In this document: piece by piece, positions 1 to 5,352 of the stretch
Layout of the letters: each line of letters begins with the position of its first letter
How positions within the stretch are numbered: the first letter of the stretch is position 1
Translations under genes and position numbers: made by a program
From: Bacteroidota bacterium
GTDB taxonomy: Bacteria > Bacteroidota > Bacteroidia > Chitinophagales > Chitinophagaceae
NCBI GenBank assembly: GCA_013414745.1
Contig: CP058707.1
Location: 1,526,607 to 1,531,958, forward strand
Reading direction: 5' to 3'
Length of the DNA stretch: 5,352 bases
Notes under the pieces: model-generated
Told to the model about the DNA's origin: nothing
Databases searched by the model: none
What the model saw: the letters and a program-made list of their open reading frames with translations, nothing else

Positions 1-330
1 ATTGATCAACCTATTGCCAACTTTCAAGCCATCCAATGGAAACTGGCTGATATGGCCACTCAGATTCAGGCCGCAGAATTACTCATTTTGCAGGCAGCTG
101 ATTTAATTATCCGCGGTGAAAAAGTGACTCGTCAGAGTGCCATTGCCAAATACTATGCTTCCGAAGTTTCGGTGCGTGTGGCTATAGATGCCGTTCAGAT
201 TTTTGGTGGTTATGGATATACGAAAGATTTCCCGGTTGAGAAATACTATCGTGATTCCAAGCTTTGCACCATCGGAGAAGGTACGAGTGAAATTCAGAAA
301 CTGGTTATTGCTAGGGATATTTTGAGTTAA
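1..330 (+). CDS. Acyl-CoA dehydrogenase, C-terminal part (5' end outside window)
   Basis: The frame is open from base 1 and ends at TAA 328-330, giving the last 109 residues of a protein that is normally about 380 residues long. It is the C-terminal all-alpha domain of a short/medium-chain acyl-CoA dehydrogenase, a flavoenzyme that forms the alpha-beta double bond of acyl-CoA in fatty-acid oxidation and passes electrons to ETF. Visible family signatures are [12 protein letters not shown], the [20 protein letters not shown] block (the family's second signature pattern, involved in FAD and dimer contacts) and [17 protein letters not shown] at the end. The Glu of GEGTSE (bases 277-279) matches the catalytic base position of short-chain enzymes. 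The frame is undamaged, unlike the three genes that follow. The first ATG in this stretch (52-54) is internal, not the true start. Chain-length preference cannot be told from this fragment, so no symbol is given. The downstream gene is 209 bases away and unrelated in function. Confidence 0.95.
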   Translation: MDQPIANFQAIQWKLADMATQIQAAELLILQAADLIIRGEKVTRQSAIAKYYASEVSVRVAIDAVQIFGGYGYTKDFPVEKYYRDSKLCTIGEGTSEIQKLVIARDILS

Positions 331-352
331 GAATAACAACAATTCGAGTCTG

Positions 353-403
353 AGAGGATTTCCTGCATGGTGAAATGCCTCTTCGACACATCCAATGGTT
401 GGA
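353..403 (+). terminator. Possible terminator hairpins after acyl-CoA dehydrogenase
   Basis: Twenty-two bases after the stop codon, AGAGG-ATTTC (353-362) pairs with GAAAT-G-CCTCT (372-382), a 10-bp stem with one bulged G and a 9-base loop. A second small hairpin follows directly: TCCAA (391-395), loop TGG, TTGGA (399-403). Neither has a clear T-run behind it, so this is only a candidate for transcript termination or mRNA 3'-end protection. The position just behind a housekeeping gene is what makes it plausible. The rest of the 331-539 spacer is AT-rich, with no ORF and no convincing promoter; TACCTTG at 514-520 only loosely resembles the Bacteroidota -7 box. Confidence 0.3.
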
Positions 404-539
404 ACCTTGTTATTCTGCGATTACAAATTAGCTTTCAACATCAAATTCTTCCATTTCGGCGTGCAGATTGGTATTTTACTCTCAAATTAATATAAAGTAA
501 TCCTTCATTGCATTACCTTGTAGGTAGAACTAGAACTCT

Positions 540-2188
540 ATGAAACGACTTTTTCTAATTCCTACCCTCACCTTTATTATTGGCTTTACATTATATTTAA
601 GTACAGCATCTAACAGTACCGGCATAACTGGAGTATCAAGTACGGGTTGTACGTGTCATGGAAACCAGAATTTTCAAACCACGATAGCCTTATCTGGCTT
701 GCCTTCAACTGGTCCGATAGCCGGGACAACTTATTCCCTTAAATTGAAAGTCACCAACGCCGTTAAAATTCAGGCCGGATTTAATTTATCCGTGAACCAG
801 GAAATATTTCAAACAACAGTGCGGGAACTCAAATCTCAAACGGAGGATCAGAACTCAATCATACGATAGCCCAATCACTTCAAGGTGATACGACAGTTTG
901 GGAGTTTGATTGACTGCCCCTGTTAGTGGACCAAATCCACTATTTAAAATTTCAGCCAACGCCACAGACAGTAACGGACTTGTCTCAAATGATGCATGGA
1001 GTTCAATCATCATCACCTATCCCTTGGTTTTACCTCCTAGTCTTGTGAATACAGGTATTACCGGAATCACTGCTTCAACGGCTACTCTTCAAGCAAGTGG
1101 TATTGCGAATGGCGGCTCTACGGCTATTTCATTTGAATATGGATATACGTCGGCATATGGATTTCAGCAGATGACAAATCCTATGAACATCAGTGGCAGC
1201 TCCGCAACGAATATAAGCACAACCCTGAATAATTTGTGGCCAAACACCACATACCATTACAGGTTTCGGGCTCAAAGTGCGGCAGGAACCGTTTATACTC
1301 AGGATTCTACGTTTACTACCTTACCTGCATCAACATCAATTCCTACGTTAAGCATGAATTCAATTACGAATGTAACAACGAATTCAGCGTCATTCGGAGG
1401 ATTGGCTTCAGCAAATAATTTCGGTACTGCAACCGCATTGAGTACGGCTTGAGTTCGGCTTATGGCTCAGTGATGCCAGTTACACCTGCCATGGTAGTCC
1501 AAAACAATGTTAGCATCGCTGGATCATTAAATAATTTGACACCTAATACATTGTATCACGTACGATTCAGAGGATACAATTCAAATGGATTTGGCTATAG
1601 CCCGGACACTACCTTTACTACCTTGCCATTTGCCCCGGTCATTAATTTATTACCCGTCAGTATAGTGACCGAATTGAGTGCCATCGTACATGCTGACATT
1701 CTTGCTCAAGGTAGTTCGACTGTATTGCAAATTGAATATGGTACAACAAGCGCATATGGATCAACTTTAATTCCGTCGCCAAATGCGTTATCCTCTGGTT
1801 CCTTTGAGCCTGTAACAGGTATTTTGCTCGGATTGCAATCAAATACCACTTACCATTATCGGTTCAAGGCGGTTAACTTAGGTGGAACAACCTATTCGGC
1901 AGATGCTACATTCACAACGAAACCAACTTTTATTGATGAATTTGCACAAGCGGGGTTCTCCTTATTTCCAAATCCCTGCTCTGGAATCATAAACCTAACC
2001 GGATTGCAACCAAATACAGATTTTGTTCTATCTGTGTATACAATTTCAGGATTCACACTCTTCGAAGAGAAATAACCCGGGCCGCAGAAAGGGTGGTTTT
2101 AGATTTCAAATCGCTTGGCGCCGGAACGTATATTCTGGCTCTTGAAACTCAAGATAAAACCTACTGTACCTTATTCACGAAACGATAA
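540..2188 (+). CDS. T9SS-sorted secreted protein: choice-of-anchor-V-like domain + 3 FN3-like repeats (copy 1; frame broken four times)
   Basis: This is a predicted exported cell-surface or secreted protein of about 550 residues once the frame is restored. ATG 540 is chosen because a signal peptide follows at once (MKR, then a hydrophobic stretch to about residue 23). Residues 24-160 form a domain like the Bacteroidota choice-of-anchor V / Reeler-type domain, with GITGVSSTGCTCHG (C37, C39, H40), then TTYSLKLKVTN and a WTAP motif. Three fibronectin-III-like repeats follow (from about residues 166, 268 and 367), each with an E-Y-G...AYG core and an N-T-x-Y-H-x-R-F strand. A T9SS type A sorting domain closes it (from about residue 473: FSLFPNP, LSVYTISG, LDFKSLGAGTYILAL, FTKR). 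The frame runs 3-2-1-3-2, with net -1 breaks near 800 (GGG to GG), 912 (TGG to TG), 1437 (AA to A) and 2069 (an A run). Adding one base at each site gives exactly 551 codons including the TAA at 2186-2188. Conservation with the downstream paralog continues across every break, so sequencing error is more likely than a pseudogene. Ligand and role are unknown. Confidence 0.85.
1033..1925 (+). repeat. Three fibronectin-III-like repeats in copy 1
   Basis: Three successive protein repeats of roughly 97-102 residues begin at about 1033, 1339 and 1635. Each starts with P-x-(L/I) and a hydrophobic strand. Each has a central E-Y-G-(Y/L/T)-(T/S)-(S)-AYG motif, then N-(N/G)-L-x-(P/S)-N-T-x-Y-H-(Y/V)-RF, and ends in (D)-(S/T/A)-T-FTT-(L/K)-P. 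This is the fibronectin-III-like sandwich seen in many secreted bacterial proteins. The third unit resembles the third unit of the downstream paralog more than its own neighbours (shared PVI-LLPVS start and TFTTKP end). The -1 break at 1437 falls in unit two, just before its E-Y-G core. Confidence 0.8.
1953..2188 (+). other. T9SS type A sorting domain of copy 1
   Basis: The C-terminal 78 residues show the type IX secretion signal layout: GFSLFPNPCSG at the start, a strand LSVYTISG in the middle, then LDFKSLGAGTYILAL and a basic end FTKR before the stop. In Bacteroidota such domains are recognised by the T9SS after Sec export, then usually removed or exchanged for a surface anchor. The frame changes from 3 to 2 near 2069, where restoring one A turns the premature TAA (2073-2075) into an AAA-ATA reading. 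The continuation aligns without a gap to the same domain of the paralog at 3917-4144. Confidence 0.8.
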
Positions 2189-2224
2189 ATTAGATTCAGA
2201 TGTTGAAGGTTGATGATTGTACTT

Positions 2225-2398
2225 TGAAGATTTAGGAATCGAATTGGGGTCATTTGGTTCCGGCTTTTGTTTTTCAAATGCCGATATCCTTTCCTGCGCC
2301 GGGCATGCGGCCCTGTCTGCAACGATACCTTGTACAAGCGTAAGGCAGGACTTGCGCCGGGTGGAGAACCTCAGATGCGCCGCCCCGAAAAATAACAT
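2225..2398. repeat. GC-rich intergenic block, possible dispersed repeat
   Basis: This block separates the two paralogs and is clearly richer in G+C than the AT-rich bases around it. It contains TGCGCCGGG twice in direct orientation (2295-2303 and 2353-2361), a small GGGC/GCCC stem (2301-2304 with 2310-2313) and the 10-base palindrome CTTGTACAAG (2329-2338). Short open frames exist on both strands (about 80 codons on +, 75 on -), but neither has a recognisable domain or translation signal. The minus-strand reading (GAAHLRFSTRRKSCLTLVQ...) gives me an unverified impression of small hypothetical ORFs I have met in other Bacteroidota, which would fit a dispersed element annotated as a gene by mistake. 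No second copy lies in this window, so the repeat call is inference. Confidence 0.3.
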
Positions 2399-2435
2399 AG
2401 GTAAAATTGTTAAGATGCCTTGCGAATCGCTGTTG

Positions 2436-2469
2436 TTTGACGTCTTGGTTTTATTTTAGTGTTTAAACA
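2436..2469 (+). promoter_or_regulatory. Candidate promoter/operator of copy 2
   Basis: A TTTG (2436-2439) lies 17 bases before TAGTGTTTA (2457-2465), a loose match to the Bacteroidota arrangement of a -33 TTG box and a -7 TAnnTTTG box, here with one extra base in the -7 element and no final G. The 10-base perfect palindrome TGTTTAAACA (2460-2469) overlaps it and ends 8 bases before ATG 2478, a position where a bound regulator could act. The match is weak, and an AT-rich palindrome of this length can arise by chance. Confidence 0.2.
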
Positions 2470-2477
2470 AGTATCGC

Positions 2478-4144
2478 ATGCGTCGAAATCTATTATCATC
2501 TGCTTTTTTAGCCCTTGTGTTGGGTATCCTGTATTTAACAACCAGTTCGAATAGTGGAGGAATTACCGGTGTGTCTACGGTAGGCTGTACCTGTCATGGG
2601 TCATCTTCGAACCAAACTACTATGACGCTGACCGGAATTCCAAGCACAGGCTGGGTAGCGGTACCACCTACTCCATGACCCTGACCGTGACGAATTCAGG
2701 AAAATCGGAAGCTGGTTTTGATCGACGGCGACACAAGGAACTATTACCAATGGCAGTGCGGGTACCACCATTTCAGGGTCGGGCAATGAATTGTATCATA
2801 ATACCCCGCAAGTACTGAGTAGCGGCACAGCCACCTGGACATTTAGCTGGACGGCTCCAAGCAGCGGCTCCTCAACCCTGGTTATTTTTCATGTATCGGG
2901 CAATGCGGTTGATGGCAATAACTTTCAATCGAACGATCGGTGGAAATACCTGAACTTTCCGTTTATACAAGCTACCAGTACCGCTACAGCACCAAGTATT
3001 AGTTTAACAACGATTACCGGAATCAGCAGTACAGGAGCAACTATCAACGGCAGTGGAAATGCCAATGGAGCCAATGCCGGTATATCAGTGGAATATGGAT
3101 TGACCACCTCGTACGGATCTACGCAGACGGCCACCCCGGCCATTATCACCGGAACAACGTCTACCGGGGTAAGTGCCACATTGAGTGGATTGAGTCCTTC
3201 GACAACTTACCATGTTCGTTATAAAGCCAGCAATAGTGCGGGCACCACCTATACCTCGGACACGACATTTACCACCTTAGGACCTGCTGTGAGTTTACCG
3301 ACCCTGAGTATTACATCCATTGGTGCGATTAGTTCATCCGGAGCCAATATAAATGGAAGTGCCAATGCGAACAATGGAAGTACCACATTAAGTTTAGAAT
3401 ATGGCCTGACAACCTCCTATGGTTCATCGGCCAGCGTAACCCCTTCACCGGTGAGCGGCAACTCGGCCACTGCGGTGAGCGGAACCCTGAGCGGATTAAC
3501 CCCGAATACCCTGTACCACGTTCGCCTGAAAGGAGTGAATAGCGCAGGTACGGCATACAGTGCAGATTCTACCTTTACTACCGCTGCGCTGGCTCCTGTC
3601 ATCACCTTACTTCCTGTCAGCAACCTTACCGTGAATTCGGCAACAACCAATGCCGAAGTAACTGCTCAGGGCGTGGCCACTGCCGTGAGTGTAGAATATG
3701 GCTTGACAACGAGTTATGGAAGCACCCTGAATGCGACACCTCCAACCGTTTTTGGCAATACCCCTATTTCGGTATTTGCCGTGTTAAGTGGTCTGAGTGC
3801 AAATACCACCTATCATTATCGTTACAAGGCCGTGAACACCGGCGGAACAACGTATTCGCCGGATGCCACCTTTACCACAAAACCCAGTTCGTGCAGGATT
3901 TTGAAAAGCCGGGTTGCGCCTGTATCCGAATCCTGCATTAAATCAATTTCGTATTGCAGGTATCCCCGAAGGTTCTGCGTATAGTCTTCAGGTTTATTCA
4001 CTGCACGGATTACCAGTGGGCCTGACACAACAAAGTATTGCTGGTGCAAACATTGTGGTGGATTGTTCTGCATTGGCTGCAGGTTATTACTGTATCGTTT
4101 TAAAAACAGACCAGGCGACTTATCAAAGCGTGTTTCAAAAATAA
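2478..4144 (+). CDS. T9SS-sorted secreted protein: choice-of-anchor-V-like domain + 3 FN3-like repeats (copy 2; frame broken four times)
   Basis: This is a tandem paralog of the gene at 540, about 556 residues when restored. ATG 2478 is followed by a signal peptide (MRRNLL, hydrophobic to about residue 21) and then GITGVSTVGCTCHG, with C37, C39 and H40 at exactly the same residue numbers as in copy 1. The anchor-V-like domain continues through TTYSMTLTVTN and WTFSWTAP. Three FN3-like repeats start near residues 173, 275 and 374, each with EYGLTTSYGS. A T9SS type A sorting domain follows from about residue 480 (RLYPNPA, LQVYSLHG, LAAGYYCIVLKT, SVFQK). Net -1 breaks lie near 2660 (GGG to GG), 2720-2723 (one base, or four if a Leu codon was lost), 3891 (GG to G) and 3915 (TTT to TT). 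Four added bases give 557 codons including TAA 4142-4144. The middle 1.17 kb is one clean frame. Copy 2 uses more ACC, AGC, GCC and CTG codons than copy 1. Likely exported by Sec and T9SS to the cell surface or medium; its ligand is unknown. Confidence 0.87.
2992..3888 (+). repeat. Three fibronectin-III-like repeats in copy 2
   Basis: Units of about 98-102 residues begin near 2992, 3298 and 3595. All share EYGLTTSYGS, a strand before it ending in a small-residue loop, LSGL(S/T)-x-(S/N)-T-x-YH-x-R, and (S/T)-(A/G)-GT-x-Y-(T/S)-x-D-(T/S/A)-TFTT. They are more alike to one another than the three units of copy 1, and no frameshift falls inside them. Units two and three match the order of units two and three in copy 1, so the three-unit array existed before the gene was duplicated. 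Confidence 0.82.
3917..4144 (+). other. T9SS type A sorting domain of copy 2
   Basis: The terminal 76 residues carry the type IX secretion layout: RLYPNPALNQFRIAG, LQVYSLHGLPVG, VVDCSALAAGYYCIVL and a basic end VFQK. Two -1 breaks (near 3891 and 3915) separate it from the third FN3-like repeat. The bridging piece, read in the intermediate frame, gives VQDFEKPG, which matches the linker position IDEFAQAG of copy 1. If the sequence were taken literally, the protein would end at 3982-3984 without a sorting signal and would not be recognised by the T9SS. Confidence 0.82.
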
Positions 4145-4201
4145 TATCGCATGAACTGTTCACACGGTATTGTTCTTGCTTCCTAATTCGTGCTGCATGA
4201 A

Positions 4202-4226
4202 GCCCTTATAGGGTATTGAAATTTTT
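4202..4226 (+). terminator. Weak terminator-like hairpin after copy 2
   Basis: CCCT (4203-4206) pairs with AGGG (4210-4213) across a 3-base loop, extended by a G-T wobble (4202/4214). A run of five T (4222-4226) follows eight bases later. The stem is short and the T-run is not adjacent, so the call is tentative. The same T-run overlaps the promoter candidate of the next gene. Confidence 0.18.
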
Positions 4227-4244
4227 GCATCTTTTTACAATTTG
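4216..4244 (+). promoter_or_regulatory. Candidate promoter of the outer-membrane protein gene
   Basis: Two overlapping arrangements resemble the Bacteroidota -7 box TAnnTTTG. AATTTTTG (4220-4227) has a single mismatch and is followed by CA, a common context. TACAATTTG (4236-4244) has one extra base and a TTG at 4216-4218, 17 bases upstream. Either would give a leader of about 30-55 bases before ATG 4284. Nothing in the spacing decides between them. Confidence 0.25.
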
Positions 4245-4283
4245 ATGCCGTTTCAGGATACTACTTTTACAAAAGCACATCCT

Positions 4284-4900
4284 ATGCGTACACTTCTTGT
4301 TTTGCTCAGTTTAGGTTTTTGGGCCCAGGTAACTTTGGCCTCCCCGGATTGCTGCCGGCGAAAAAGAAGAAAAGTGGCATCGATAAAAGTAGAATCTTAA
4401 TTGGGCCCGGAATAGGTATCGGCGCTGGAAACCGGAGTTTCTCGATTAATCTCTCTCCATCCGTGGCCTATTGTTTCAGCCCGAATTTTCATGCCGGCAC
4501 CACGTTGGGATTCAGTTACTTTCAGGCCGCCGAAGATTACCGAAATTTATTGACCGGCCAACCCGAAACCTTCAAATACAAGTTTCCGAGTTATTCCTGG
4601 AGCGTCTTCGGACGGTACATTTTAGCAAATATGTTTATTCTGAACGTGGAGCCGGAAATCAACAATACCAAATTTGTGAAAGACTATAGTTTTAGTCCGG
4701 TAACCGGTAAAATCATAGAAAGTTCTCAACGCATATTTGTACCCTCCTTATTATTGGGAGCCGGATACTGTCAACGCATCGGCGATTACGGCTATACGGC
4801 TATATTGGCGGGTTATGACGTGATTCAAAATCCGAATGCCCGCTATTATCAAACCCTGGATGTAAAATTTGCCATCATGCTGGACTTATTTGGGCGTTAG
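4284..4900 (+). CDS. Outer-membrane beta-barrel protein, about 205 residues (one frameshift)
   Basis: ATG 4284 opens a clear signal peptide in frame 3 (MRTLLVLLSLGFWAQVTLA, likely cut before SPDCC). The mature part reads in frame 2 from the A-run at 4361-4365 to TAG 4898-4900. Adding one A there gives 206 codons with CCRRKKKKSGIDKS across the join. The restored protein shows alternating amphipathic strands typical of a small porin-like barrel: SRILIGPGIGIGAG, FSINLSPSVAYCF, HAGTTLGFSYF, SWSVFGRYIL, MFILNVEPEIN, RIFVPSLLLGAGY, GYTAILAGYD and a last strand LDVKFAIMLDLF ending near the C-terminus. I recognise the general pattern of short Bacteroidota outer-membrane proteins that begin with a Lys-rich segment and end on a barrel strand; the specific function is unknown. 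A start inside the frame-2 part would leave the protein without a signal peptide, which argues for the frameshift. It sits alone between copy 2 and recJ, 139 bases after copy 2. Confidence 0.8.
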
Positions 4901-5010
4901 GGTGATTATCGGCTGAAATGATGCCGACTTGCAGCCACTTCAACTGGCGATTGACCGGAAGCAAGATGAACCCGGGTGAATGACTTTGGAATCCATCAAA
5001 ACCACCAGAA

Positions 5011-5040
5011 AAAACAAAACAGATTTCGCTCACAAATCTG
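5011..5040 (-). terminator. Hairpin with T-tract on the minus strand
   Basis: CAGATTT (5020-5026) and AAATCTG (5034-5040) form a perfect 7-bp stem with a 7-base loop. On the + strand it is preceded by an A-rich tract (5008-5019). On the minus strand it therefore reads as a hairpin followed by a T-rich stretch, the form of an intrinsic terminator for leftward transcription. No leftward gene is visible between here and recJ, and the stem is AT-rich, so its use is uncertain. It could also mark the 3' end of the outer-membrane protein transcript, or be chance. Confidence 0.3.
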
Positions 5041-5097
5041 AAACAATGGCTCATGTTCTGTTTGGGTTTACTGGCATTATAGTACCTTTAGCCCGCT

Positions 5098-5156
5098 GAA
5101 TTCCTTTCGGATTCATTACAACGAGGACGCTGGAGACAGCATCCCGGAAAGGATTC
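5098..5156 (+). promoter_or_regulatory. Two-tier stem-loop upstream of recJ
   Basis: An outer stem joins GAATTCCTTTCGG (5098-5110) to CCGGAAAGGATTC (5144-5156): 12 pairs with one bulged base on each side. Inside it, directly against the right arm, GACGCTG (5126-5132) pairs with CAGCATC (5137-5143) with one C-A mismatch, closing on a GAGA loop of the stable GNRA class. A 15-base single-stranded stretch (5111-5125) lies on the left. The structure lies 59 bases before ATG 5216 and has no T-run, so a leader element or small RNA is more likely than a terminator. It matches no riboswitch family that I recognise. Confidence 0.35.
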
Positions 5157-5215
5157 CACACAATCGTTTTAGGGTGGTTTCGTAGATGGAGGAAAGAAAA
5201 ATCGGATTAATCACC

Positions 5216-5352
5216 ATGCTGCAAAAACGCTGGACAATAAAACAATCGGATCCTCAGTTGGTAGAGGAATTGCAGGAGGCTTTGCGTATCCATCCTGTAT
5301 TTTGTGCGCTTTTGGTGCGACGAGGTATCCATAGTTTTGAACAGGCTCGTAA
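5216..5352 (+). CDS. recJ: Single-stranded-DNA-specific exonuclease RecJ, N-terminal part (3' end outside window)
   Basis: The frame opens at ATG 5216 and runs off the window after 45 codons plus two bases. The visible residues include MLQKRWTIKQSDPQLV, then LRIHPVFCALLVRRGI and HSFEQAR. This is the usual N-terminus of Bacteroidota RecJ, which begins with a K-R-W motif followed by a helix, I-H-P-V-x-x-x-L-L-V-x-R-G-I and a F-E-x-A segment ahead of the catalytic DHH domain. RecJ degrades single-stranded DNA 5' to 3' in recombination and mismatch or base-excision repair, in the cytoplasm. The catalytic motifs lie beyond the window, so the assignment rests on the N-terminal pattern alone. An in-frame ATG at 5186 would add ten residues (MEERKIGLIT) that do not resemble the family start; 5216 is preferred. 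No Shine-Dalgarno sequence stands at normal distance, as is common in this phylum. Confidence 0.82.
   Translation, partial: MLQKRWTIKQSDPQLVEELQEALRIHPVFCALLVRRGIHSFEQAR

Larger units (their letters stand above)
4901..5215. other. Noncoding spacer between outer-membrane protein gene and recJ
   Basis: No frame in these 315 bases has a plausible start, length or recognisable product on either strand. It holds a 7-bp hairpin next to an A-rich tract (5011-5040) and a longer imperfect stem-loop (5098-5156), both listed separately. A purine-rich GGAGGAAAG lies at 5188-5196, but it is 20 bases from ATG 5216 and too far to act as a normal ribosome binding site. I saw no convincing promoter boxes. 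Confidence 0.6.

Noticed and set aside
630..662. c-type cytochrome call from the CTCHG motif
   Set aside because: The spacing is C-x-C-H, one residue short of C-x-x-C-H, and no second axial ligand pattern or cytochrome fold is visible. It is described instead as an unusual motif.
2171..2398. Minus-strand frame of 75 codons starting GAAHLRFSTRR-like
   Set aside because: It has low-complexity composition and runs into the 3' end of copy 1. I suspect a repeat misread as a gene, and I cannot support a protein.
2217..2459. Open frame of 80 codons on the + strand between the two paralogs
   Set aside because: It has no recognisable domain or translation signal, lies in a GC-rich structured block and competes with an equally long frame on the other strand. 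It is more likely noncoding.
2601..3650. Several minus-strand frames of 61-84 codons within copy 2
   Set aside because: All lie inside the conserved + strand repeats and show only the hydrophobic or basic composition expected from the reverse complement of Thr/Ser-rich coding sequence.
3822..4163. Minus-strand frame of 113 codons over the end of copy 2
   Set aside because: It is a shadow of the + strand gene, whose sorting-domain motifs on the + strand are clear.
795..4366. Programmed frameshifting or phase variation as the reason for the broken frames
   Set aside because: The runs involved are only 2-6 bases, no slippery heptamer plus structure was seen, and four breaks per gene in unrelated places fit neither mechanism.
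5186..5215. Upstream in-frame ATG as the recJ start
   Set aside because: The ten extra residues do not resemble RecJ N-termini, while the residues from ATG 5216 begin directly with the family pattern.
1..5352. A new defence, mobile or CRISPR-like system
   Set aside because: No integrase, transposase, nuclease-toxin pair, terminal repeats or spaced direct repeats were found. The only direct repeats of size are protein-coding FN3-like units and the gene duplication itself.

Overview
The window reads as chromosomal DNA of a member of the Bacteroidota, probably an environmental or uncultured one. The main evidence is two large secreted proteins that end in a type IX secretion (T9SS) type A sorting domain, which is essentially confined to this phylum. 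A short outer-membrane beta-barrel protein of Bacteroidota type and the absence of Shine-Dalgarno sequences at the starts fit this. No mobile element, CRISPR array, tRNA or rRNA was seen.

Layout, all on the + strand: (1) 1-330, the C-terminal 109 residues of an acyl-CoA dehydrogenase, truncated by the window edge. (2) 331-539, a spacer with two small hairpins. (3) 540-2188, a secreted multidomain protein: signal peptide, a choice-of-anchor-V-like domain carrying C-T-C-H, three fibronectin-III-like repeats, and a T9SS sorting domain. (4) 2189-2477, a spacer with a GC-rich block that may be a dispersed repeat. (5) 2478-4144, a tandem paralog of (3) with the same architecture. (6) 4145-4283, a spacer with a weak promoter candidate. 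(7) 4284-4900, a secreted outer-membrane beta-barrel protein of about 205 residues. (8) 4901-5215, a noncoding spacer with a hairpin beside an A-rich tract and a larger stem-loop upstream of recJ. (9) 5216-5352, the first 45 codons of recJ, truncated by the window edge.

The main oddity is that genes (3), (5) and (7) are each broken by net -1 frameshifts: four, four and one. All nine go in the same direction and most fall in runs of 2-6 identical bases. Adding one base at each site restores uninterrupted frames of exactly 551, 557 and 206 codons including the stop. The protein sequence on both sides stays well conserved between the paralogs. This looks like uncorrected sequencing deletions rather than gene decay, so I annotate the restored genes as single CDS features and say where the breaks are.

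The two paralogs form a secreted or surface-displayed pair: Sec export, transit of the outer membrane by the T9SS, and probably anchoring or release by the sorting-domain machinery. Their substrate or partner cannot be read from the sequence. The flanking acyl-CoA dehydrogenase (fatty-acid oxidation) and RecJ (DNA repair) are housekeeping genes with no visible functional link to the pair. I see no convincing new defence or mobile system here; the most interesting biology is the duplicated cell-surface protein with the shortened CxCH motif.
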